From Acidimicrobiales bacterium (lineage in GTDB: Bacteria; Actinomycetota; Acidimicrobiia; Acidimicrobiales; UBA8190), in assembly GCA_030042575.1 (NCBI GenBank), contig JASHZK010000022.1:1-5836 (forward strand): 5,836 bases of DNA. Direction: 5' to 3'. A program made the translations under genes and the position numbers. The stretch's first letter is position 1. Each line of letters opens with the position of its first letter. The notes beneath the pieces were generated by a model. The model worked only from the letters and a program-made list of their open reading frames with translations, was not told the DNA's origin and ran no database searches. This document shows, one piece after another, positions 1 to 4,934 of this stretch.

Positions 1-29
1 CGCGTCGACTCGGGCCGGGAGTTGGCCAC

Positions 30-232
30 TCAGCCCCAGCGCTCTTTTCCCTCGACGACGAGCACGAAGGACGGGGTCTCGCCATCCGCAAGGCCCGAGA
101 GGCGGGGCTCGAAGCGGCACGTCTGGGGCGCCTCACCTACCATCGAAGCAGAGATCAGCAGCACCCCGACCGGGGACCCCACGATGTCGTTTGATTCAAC
201 GGGGATCCCTGTCGCGAAGTCAGAAGCAGGTC
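30..232 (-). pseudogene. Possible 3' remnant of an unidentified gene, cut by the IS
   Basis: I do not recognise a gene in the first 230 bases. On the minus strand a frame is open from about 230 down to a TGA stop at 30-32. It reads like protein, for example FATGIPVESNDIVG near its start and SFVLVVEGKERWG at its end. A hand count over about 28 codons (60-143) gives G+C near 71/54/86 percent at codon positions 1/2/3, the normal pattern for a high-GC gene in this frame. No start codon fits a complete gene. The frame ends just where IS3 OrfA similarity begins (about 236), as expected if the element replaced the upstream part. A competing plus-strand frame (3-194, stop TGA at 192-194) is also open, contains the stretch FSLDDEHEGRGLAIRKAREA, and could be the true tail of a gene entering from the left. 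Neither gives a recognisable family. Confidence 0.25.
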
Positions 233-436
233 AGACCGATCGACGAGGTTGCCCGCTACCTCGAGATCACCGAGTCGACCTGGCACCGCTGGCGCAACCA
301 GTACGGCGGCATGAAGGCCGACGACGCCAGGGAGCTCAAGGACCTGCGTCGGGAGAACCAGCGCCTGAAGAAGATCGTGGCCGACCAGGCCCTCGACATC
401 GACATGCTGAAGGAGTTGAACCGGGGAAACTCCTGA
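191..436 (+). pseudogene. IS3-family transposase OrfA, 5'-truncated
   Basis: OrfA is the DNA-binding half of an IS3-family transposase. From about codon 236 the frame reads RPIDEVARYLEITESTWHRW and then NQYGG, which are the second and third helices of the HTH. Next comes a heptad leucine zipper (LKDLRRENQRLKK) and the conserved tail DIDMLKEL-NRGNS before TGA at 434-436. Residues before RPIDEV (MIQRGSLSRSQKQV, from a TTG at 191) do not resemble the family. Intact relatives have roughly 25-30 further residues there carrying the first helix. The 191 start is therefore only the first possible start codon in an open frame and is unlikely to be native. The tail contains the GGGAAAC slip site that leads into orfB. 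I call it a truncated remnant. Confidence 0.75.
424..430 (+). promoter_or_regulatory. -1 ribosomal frameshift slippery heptamer GGGAAAC
   Basis: In the orfA frame the bases fall as G GGA AAC, the X XXY YYZ arrangement of classic -1 slippery sites, two codons before the orfA stop. Slipping back one base gives GGG AAA CTC CTG and continues into LTPDARRKAVVALRERFGV, which is the start of OrfB. IS3-family elements make their OrfAB transposase by -1 frameshifting in this region. A downstream stimulatory structure was not worked out. Confidence 0.6.
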
Positions 437-1288
437 CCCCGGACGCCCGCCGGAAGGCCGTCGTGGCCCTCCGGGAGCGCTTCGGGGTGACAGAACGCCG
501 GGCCTGTCGGGTCGTCGGCCAGCCCCGCTCCACTCAGCGTCTCGTGCCCCCCGTTCCCTCCGACGACGAGCTCGCCCTTCGGGCGTGGTTGCGGGACTTC
601 TCGCGCCGGCGTCCCCGCTGGGGCTGGCGGAGGGCAGCGGTGGAGGCGAAGAAGGCTGGCTGGCGGGCGAAACCACAAGCGCATCCACCGGCTCTGGATC
701 GCAGAAGGCCTGCGGGTGCCCTATCGCAAGCGCAAGAAGCCCCTGCGGGGCATCGGCCAGGTCGTGGGGGCGATGTGCCCGATCCGGCCCAACGTGATCT
801 GGGCCATGGACTTCCAGTTCGACCAGACGAGCGACGGGAGGATGCTCAAGCTCCTGAACGTGGTCGACGAGTTCACCCGGGAGGCGCTCGCCACCGACAC
901 CGACCGCTCCATCGACGCCGACGGGGTGGTGGCCTGTCTCGAGCGACTAGCCGCAGATCGTGGTGCACCGGTCTACGTGCGCTTCGACCACGGACCCGAG
1001 TTCATCGCCCACGCAGTCGACGACTGGTGCCGGTTCAACGGCACCGGCACCGTCTTCATCGACCCCGGCTCACCCTGGCAGAACGCCTGGATCGAGTCCT
1101 TCAACGGCCGGATGCGCGACGAGCTCCTCAACGGCCAGCAGTTCGACAGCCTGCTCGAAGCGAAGGTCTTCATCGAGGCGTGGCGGATCGACTACAACAT
1201 GAACAGGCCCCACAGCGCACACGGCTGGCTTACCCCCGTCGAGTTCGTAGAGGCCTGGCTCCACCGACAGGAACACCAACTCGCATAG
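430..1288 (+). pseudogene. IS3-family transposase OrfB (DDE integrase), frameshifted
   Basis: OrfB is the catalytic half of the transposase. The N-terminal part (LTPDARRKAVVALRERFGV, ERRACRVVGQPRSTQR, RRPRWGWRRAAVEAKKAGW) lies in the frame of base 430. The rest (NHKRIHRLWIAEGLRVPYRK to the TAG at 1286-1288) lies in the frame of base 671. One extra base in the run GGGCGAAACC (665-674) causes the switch: deleting one A or G restores continuous homology. The integrase core is otherwise complete. The three acidic residues are visible as Asp in WAMDFQF, Asp in VRFDHGPEF (usually DNGPEF) and Glu in NAWIESFNG, and the C-terminus ends normally in PVEFVEAWLHRQEHQLA. The shift comes before the whole catalytic core, so the product is presumably inactive unless the extra base is a sequencing error. 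Confidence 0.85.
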
Positions 1289-1302
1289 CGGGTGGATCAG
1301 CT

Positions 1303-1317
1303 ATCGGGGTCCGGTCA
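1303..1317 (-). repeat. Candidate right terminal inverted repeat of the IS
   Basis: On the minus strand this reads TGACCGGACCCCGAT, starting with the TG dinucleotide typical of IS3-family ends and lying at a normal distance after the orfB stop. The call rests on position and the TG/CA terminus; the partner left repeat is missing or unrecognised. Confidence 0.45.
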
Positions 1318-1319
1318 CC

Positions 1320-1349
1320 TTCACCAGCCGCTTGCGATGCACGTATAAC
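1320..1349 (+). promoter_or_regulatory. Candidate promoter for the zinc-ribbon gene
   Basis: TTCACC at 1320-1325 matches four of six consensus -35 positions. TATAAC at 1344-1349 matches five of six -10 positions, with an 18-base spacer. Transcription would start near 1356, leaving a leader of about 40 bases before the ATG at 1396. The -35 box lies just beyond the probable IS end at 1317, so the promoter belongs to the flanking DNA or was formed by the junction. Confidence 0.4.
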
Positions 1350-1395
1350 ATGCGGTCCGCCTAGCAAGTATACCCAGCGTCTGAAGGGGGGATTG

Positions 1396-1899
1396 ATGGG
1401 AGCAGATTCGGCTAGTGGTGCCAGCTCACGGCTTTTCCTCTGTCCTGGTTGTGGTGCTTATTACAAAGACTACCTCAATTACTGCGTGCGGTGCGGCGGG
1501 GCCTTAGTCGAATCCAACGGCAATGCAGCACAAGCAAACGCTACTGCTGGAACATCAGTTAGTTCTGTGGATTCACCAGCGGTCAGGAGTGACCTGAGTC
1601 TCGCGAACTCACTGGTAGGCGTGGGAAGCGTCGGGATTGTCAGCGGAGTCATCCTGACGATCTGGGGATTCGTGTTGCACTCCCACAACAACAGCCTCTC
1701 TGCAGTCTGTTCCTCGGGGTTAGGGCAGATTGGTCAAGTCCTCAGTCCTAATGACGTAGGGACGTCCTGCTCTCACTGGGCGATGATGTCCGACGTTGGA
1801 ATTGGGATGGCAGTTACTGGGATTCTTCTCCTTATCGGAGGCCTCCGGGTCGCCGTCTTCGCATTGCACATCAATTTCACTCCTGGACGGAGGAATTAG
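1396..1899 (+). CDS. Small zinc-ribbon protein with two transmembrane segments
   Basis: This gene encodes a 167-residue membrane protein of unknown function. Residues 16-33 form a treble-clef/zinc-ribbon knuckle pair, C16-x2-C19 (CPGCG) and C30-x2-C33 (CVRCG), with ten residues between, likely binding one zinc. A low-complexity Ala/Ser/Asn/Thr linker (about 40-65) follows. A hydrophobic helix at about 73-94 and a second at about 134-157 flank a loop of some 40 residues holding Cys105 and Cys125, which could form a disulphide if the loop is outside the cell. The ribbon would then be cytoplasmic. The ATG at 1396 is preceded by GAAGGGGGG (1383-1391), a usable ribosome binding site. The frame is open far upstream into the IS, but the family-like protein starts here. 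Codon choice is visibly more A/T-rich than in the neighbouring genes. It converges on the kinase gene and may be functionally unrelated. Confidence 0.8.
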   Translation: MGADSASGASSRLFLCPGCGAYYKDYLNYCVRCGGALVESNGNAAQANATAGTSVSSVDSPAVRSDLSLANSLVGVGSVGIVSGVILTIWGFVLHSHNNSLSAVCSSGLGQIGQVLSPNDVGTSCSHWAMMSDVGIGMAVTGILLLIGGLRVAVFALHINFTPGRRN

Positions 1900-1913
1900 C
1901 TTGCTCTTTTCAT

Positions 1914-1935
1914 CCGTATGCTACGGCCCGCCGTA
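1914..1935. terminator. Overlapping hairpins between convergent genes, possible terminator
   Basis: The 72-base gap between the two convergent stop codons holds two perfect, mutually exclusive five-base-pair hairpins: CCGTA-TGC-TACGG (1914-1926) and TACGG-CCCG-CCGTA (1922-1935). A short T run (1907-1910) lies before them on the plus strand and none follows on either strand, so an intrinsic terminator is only weakly supported. No other element was seen in the gap. Confidence 0.25.
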
Positions 1936-1971
1936 TTGTGGATACACGACGATTGCAGGTGTCCCGCACGC

Positions 1972-4080
1972 TCAACAGACTGGGACATTCGGGTCGTAGA
2001 ACGGTGTGCCTTGAAGGCTGCCTGTAGTTTCGCCGTTGTTGTAGAAGGCGTCCGCCGAGCCGTAATACGTGTTGCTCCACGGGCTAGAAGCGATCTCGTA
2101 CCACCAAGTGTTGCCATCAGCAACCTGGTAACCCTGAACCCTGCAGGTGACTTGAACCGTGTCGTTCGAGGGGATCTCCGGTCCCTCCGTACCTCCGGCG
2201 TTCTCATAGTCGGTCCAGGTGTGCACGACGCTCCCGGTGGTCTCTGCATACGTCGTTGCTTGCGGAGGAGCTGGAGATAGTGACGTAGTGGTCGTAGTCG
2301 GTGCCAAGGTGGTGGTGGGTGTAGAAACGTGAGGAAGCGATGTCGAGCTGGACTCTCCTCGCCTAGACGGCGCGGTCGTGTCGGGCGACAATACGGTAGT
2401 GTTGGGCGCCAGGGGGGTGCCTTGTACCGTGACCTCGATAGTGGCATTCAAGGGTCCCGACTGGGCGACGATCTCGGTTTGGCCCGGAGCCTTGGCGATG
2501 ACGACACCAGCCTTCGTGACACTGGCCACAGCAGGATCGCTCGATGACCATGCCACATCCGCGAGCACTTGAGGTGTTGCTGGTTGTCCGGCGCTCAACG
2601 TTCCCGTAAGGGGCACTGGACTGGTTTGGCCGGGCGAAAGCAGCATGGCCTTTGAATCGATGGTCAAAGCGGTGAGCACAGCGGGAGCTAATGTTCCACT
2701 CTGCTCAAGCCAGCTGCGCTCCGCAAGCAACTCGTCGCGAGCTAGCCTTGCCAAGCGCGCCGACAGAGAGCCTCCGCCGGGCGAGATGGTCGCCACATAG
2801 GTTCTCGTGAGCATCTCCCCCGCTGCCAAGTTGACCCGGTACTGTACGATATGGCTCTCACGAGCAATGCGTCGGGGATGGGATTGAAAGTCGATCGACG
2901 CGAGAGCTGTGGTTACCTGCGCCGGGATTACGTCGTCATAGGTCGTCGACACCGCCTCAGAGCTCACAAAGGTCAGCTGCTCCTCAAGTCTCGTTCCGTT
3001 GTCCCCACCGAGCGTCCACGTGCGGTAGACGATGAGGCCGAGCGATTGGAAGACCTCCGGTGAGAATCTGTAACTAGAGGAGGGTGGCCTCGCCTGACCA
3101 ATCAACGCAAAGGCCAGCGCGCCAATGGCGAGGACTCCGGCACCGACCAGGCCGCCGATGACGGGTCGCCGGGTCGCTGACGAGCCGGCCACGCGCGGAA
3201 GGAAGCGTCGATGGCGAAGAGGCCGGTCAAGATGGGTCATCAGCTCGAGCGCCGAGCGAGGGTCTTCCCCATCGAGCACCGCTCGGAGGCACGCGACAAC
3301 CCCTTCCGGATCGGCGGCGGTGTCTGAGAGCGCGGCCTGTGCAGCCACGCAGGCATCGGCGACTCGAAGCTCGCTCAGCGGATCGCGGGCCAAGCAGAAG
3401 AGCAGGGTTCGCGCCAACGACCACCGATCGTCGTGCTGGGCACCTCCGATGCCCGCGGCTGGCTCAGCGGGGGCGAAGCGCGTGCTATGCAGCAGCACAG
3501 CGGTGCGATCGGCGCTGCGGCCGTCGACAAGGATCGTGTCGTAGTCAATCAAAACGGCGTTACCGTCGGACGTGATCAGGATATTGCGAGGGTGGATGTC
3601 GCGATGGGCGAATGGCCCTGCGGGATGAGTATGCAGGTGGTCGAGACCCTCAGCCACTTCGCGGCCCCACTGGAGCACTTGGGCAGGCGACGCGCTCAGG
3701 CACACGTCGGCTAATGGCTCACCTTCGATCCATGCGTGAACGCAGTAACGCTCGACGGCCTCGTCCTCCTCGACGGGTTCTTCGACGAAGGGCGGTCCGA
3801 CGAAGACCTCGAGCAGATGTGCCAAACGAGGATGGTTGACCTCGCGAAGCGCCACACTTCGCTCCATGAGCTTGGCGAAACGGTCCTCGGGTACGTCGCC
3901 TGTGAACATCTTGACGGCGACGACTGTGCCTGGCTCAAGGCCGATCCGCCAGCTCGTCGTGGTGGCGCGATACACCACGCCCAGCCCGCCGGAGCGAAAA
4001 TCGGTTCGATTTTCGACGTAGTACGACCGTCGGTCATCTCGTGGCCCCGTCCACCCCGGGAACGGCCCCCCGCTCACCAT
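1972..4080 (-). CDS. Transmembrane Ser/Thr protein kinase with BIG2 domain and C-terminal envelope module
   Basis: This gene encodes a 702-residue receptor-type kinase of the Hanks (PknB-like) class. The cytoplasmic kinase domain (about 20-290) shows the glycine loop SGGLGVVY (30-37), ATP lysine K57 in VVAVK, catalytic loop HRDIHPRN (159-166, Asp161, Asn166), metal-binding Asp179 in IDYD, APAE (203-206) and DRWSL (218-222). The usual lysine of HRDxKPxN is His163 and DFG is DYD, so activity is likely but atypical. One membrane helix lies at about 307-328. Outside are a domain of unknown type (335-465, with TYDDVIPAQVTTALASIDF), a BIG2/Ig-like domain (about 470-553, WSSSDPAVASVTKAGVV), a Pro/Thr/Ser linker (554-610) and an aromatic-rich C-terminal module (611-702) with Cys646 and terminal Cys702, probably disulphide-bonded. 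The same module ends the divergent peptidase. The ATG at 4078-4080 has GGAGGT nine bases upstream. It lies 21 bases after the FHA gene, so the two are probably co-transcribed. Confidence 0.92.
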   Translation of the reverse strand: MVSGGPFPGWTGPRDDRRSYYVENRTDFRSGGLGVVYRATTTSWRIGLEPGTVVAVKMFTGDVPEDRFAKLMERSVALREVNHPRLAHLLEVFVGPPFVEEPVEEDEAVERYCVHAWIEGEPLADVCLSASPAQVLQWGREVAEGLDHLHTHPAGPFAHRDIHPRNILITSDGNAVLIDYDTILVDGRSADRTAVLLHSTRFAPAEPAAGIGGAQHDDRWSLARTLLFCLARDPLSELRVADACVAAQAALSDTAADPEGVVACLRAVLDGEDPRSALELMTHLDRPLRHRRFLPRVAGSSATRRPVIGGLVGAGVLAIGALAFALIGQARPPSSSYRFSPEVFQSLGLIVYRTWTLGGDNGTRLEEQLTFVSSEAVSTTYDDVIPAQVTTALASIDFQSHPRRIARESHIVQYRVNLAAGEMLTRTYVATISPGGGSLSARLARLARDELLAERSWLEQSGTLAPAVLTALTIDSKAMLLSPGQTSPVPLTGTLSAGQPATPQVLADVAWSSSDPAVASVTKAGVVIAKAPGQTEIVAQSGPLNATIEVTVQGTPLAPNTTVLSPDTTAPSRRGESSSTSLPHVSTPTTTLAPTTTTTSLSPAPPQATTYAETTGSVVHTWTDYENAGGTEGPEIPSNDTVQVTCRVQGYQVADGNTWWYEIASSPWSNTYYGSADAFYNNGETTGSLQGTPFYDPNVPVC
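1975..2250 (-). other. Region encoding the shared C-terminal module of the kinase
   Basis: This encodes residues 611-702 of the kinase, about 92 residues, starting YAETTGSVVHTW and ending DPNVPVC. It is rich in Trp, Tyr, Asn and Gly, suggesting a small beta-rich, SH3-like fold. Residues 612-657 align without gaps to residues 255-300 of the peptidase encoded from 4935, with 33 of 46 identical. From memory, similar C-termini occur on other actinobacterial secreted proteins; this was not searched. Confidence 0.75.
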
Positions 4081-4089
4081 GTCGTTGCT

Positions 4090-4095
4090 ACCTCC
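4090..4095 (-). promoter_or_regulatory. Ribosome binding site of the kinase gene
   Basis: GGAGGT on the minus strand lies nine bases before the ATG at 4080, inside the 21-base gap after the FHA stop codon. It fixes the kinase start and indicates the kinase can be translated independently of the upstream gene. Confidence 0.7.
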
Positions 4096-4101
4096 GACTC
4101 G

Positions 4102-4794
4102 TCACCCGAGAAGACTCCGTTGGTCGAGCAGTGCCCGGGCCACGCGATCAGGTGTCCGGCCTGCTATCGACGTGCGGTAGAGGCCGGCGCCGGCCAGTTT
4201 GGCATCGATCCGCTCGACAGCGTCGCGGACGCCGTCTTTGGAGTAGTGGGTCTCCTTAGCGATGGCCTCGTAGGTAGCCCCGACGCCGGCGCCGTTGGCC
4301 AGCGGTGCGATGAGGGCGCTGCCGATGGCCTTTTCGGCATCGCTCAGAGCGACCTCGATGACACTGGGTGGCTCATTGGTGACAGGTAGTGGGCCGGGAC
4401 GGCGAAAGGCGTTCACACGGATGCAGTACTCGATGCCGAGGCCCCCAGGAGCGCGGGCACGGACCTCGAACTGGGAATGGGCCAAGGAAGTCTCCGTGCC
4501 CGGTGTCACCACGGCGTAGACCTCGTCGTAGAGGGTGTCGGGGTTGGCGGTGGAGTGGAGGCTGAAGCTCCACTTGGCCGTGCGCTCGGCAACGTTTTCG
4601 ACTCGCAGGCGGCCGCCCCAGGTCATCCGGCCCCACAGGGTGGGCACTCGGTCGTCGTAGGGCACACGGCCCAGCTGGATCTGACATTCAGCGGCACGCC
4701 CGAACACGAGCTGCTCGTCATCGAGCATCCAGTGCACGTGCTCCTCCCCATTCGGGAGGTCCCAAGACACCCTGGCGATCGCACGCCCGGCCAT
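4102..4794 (-). CDS. FHA-like domain protein with C-terminal helix-turn-helix
   Basis: This gene encodes a 230-residue soluble protein with no signal peptide or membrane segment. Residues about 5-115 resemble an FHA domain, the phosphothreonine-peptide binding fold: beta strands lead to LVFGRAAECQIQLG (29-42, core Gly32-Arg33), then LRVEN (63-67) with the Asn expected near the binding site. The usual Ser-x-x-His between them is replaced by Pro51-Thr-Leu-Trp54, so phosphopeptide binding may be altered. Residues about 149-205 (LSDAEKAIGSALIAPLANG, then TYEAIAKETHYSKDGVRDAV) match the LuxR-like/winged HTH found at the C-terminus of many actinobacterial FHA proteins. It is the first gene of the operon with the kinase, which makes it a likely kinase substrate or reader and possibly a DNA-binding regulator. 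The ATG at 4792-4794 has AGGA seven bases upstream. It is divergent from the peptidase gene at 4935. Confidence 0.8.
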   Translation of the reverse strand: MAGRAIARVSWDLPNGEEHVHWMLDDEQLVFGRAAECQIQLGRVPYDDRVPTLWGRMTWGGRLRVENVAERTAKWSFSLHSTANPDTLYDEVYAVVTPGTETSLAHSQFEVRARAPGGLGIEYCIRVNAFRRPGPLPVTNEPPSVIEVALSDAEKAIGSALIAPLANGAGVGATYEAIAKETHYSKDGVRDAVERIDAKLAGAGLYRTSIAGRTPDRVARALLDQRSLLG

Positions 4795-4934
4795 GAGTGC
4801 ATCCTACGAGGTCAGCAGGGGAATTTTCGACCCCACCGAGTGGGGTGCGTGGCCCAGATCCATTGCCCGACAGTCGGCGGCCACCGCAACATGCAGGTGT
4901 CCTTGAACGCACCAGCCTCAAGTGGAGGATCACA
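4795..4934. promoter_or_regulatory. Divergent promoter region with two perfect palindromes
   Basis: This 140-base gap must hold promoters for both the FHA-kinase operon and the peptidase gene. It contains ACCCCAC-CGA-GTGGGGT (4830-4846, seven-base arms), starting 36 bases before the FHA start, and CCGAC-A-GTCGG (4867-4877, five-base arms). On the minus strand the first palindrome directly precedes GAAAAT, a possible weak -10 box, so it could sit in a core promoter. No strong -35/-10 pair was found in either direction. The palindromes are candidate operators, perhaps for the HTH protein next door; that link is inference. Confidence 0.45.
4924..4928 (+). promoter_or_regulatory. Ribosome binding site of the peptidase gene
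   Basis: GGAGG lies six bases before the ATG at 4935. It is a consensus Shine-Dalgarno sequence at ideal spacing and decides this start codon. Confidence 0.8.

Larger units (their letters stand above)
233..1317 (+). mobile_element. Degenerate IS3-family insertion sequence
   Basis: An OrfA with HTH and leucine zipper, a -1 slippery junction, and an OrfB with a DDE integrase core together identify an IS3-family element. It is not intact. OrfA similarity starts abruptly near 236 without the first helix, and OrfB has an internal frameshift near 670, so it probably cannot transpose by itself. The right end is probably at 1317, 29 bases after the orfB stop. Read on the minus strand the end is TGACCGGACCCCGAT, and on the plus strand it closes with CA, as IS3-family ends do. 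No convincing matching left inverted repeat or target duplication is visible, so the left boundary is set where OrfA similarity starts and is approximate. Confidence 0.75.

Noticed and set aside
168..180. GACCGGGGACCCC as a left inverted repeat matching the right end TGACCGGACCCC
   Set aside because: The match needs a two-base insertion and stops after about 11 bases. It would also place unrelated sequence between the repeat and the truncated OrfA. Kept only as a weak possibility.
155..688. Minus-strand open frames antisense to the transposase
   Set aside because: The plus strand here encodes clear IS3 transposase protein; the antisense translations are low-complexity Pro/Ser/Arg strings with no family resemblance.
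22..1899. A single 625-codon plus-strand open frame spanning the IS and the zinc-ribbon gene
   Set aside because: It is an accident of high G+C: only the orfB N-terminal part and the last 167 codons look like real protein. Between them it runs out of frame through the integrase core. The zinc-ribbon gene has its own ribosome binding site and ATG at 1396.
2251..2421. Threonine/proline-coding repeats in the kinase linker as a possible tandem DNA repeat or CRISPR-like array
   Set aside because: The codons vary and there are no regular repeat units or spacers; it is an ordinary low-complexity Pro/Thr/Ser linker.
3736..4389. 217-codon plus-strand open frame opposite the kinase and FHA genes
   Set aside because: It crosses the boundary between two well-supported minus-strand genes, and its translation shows no domain; it is a shadow of high-GC coding sequence.
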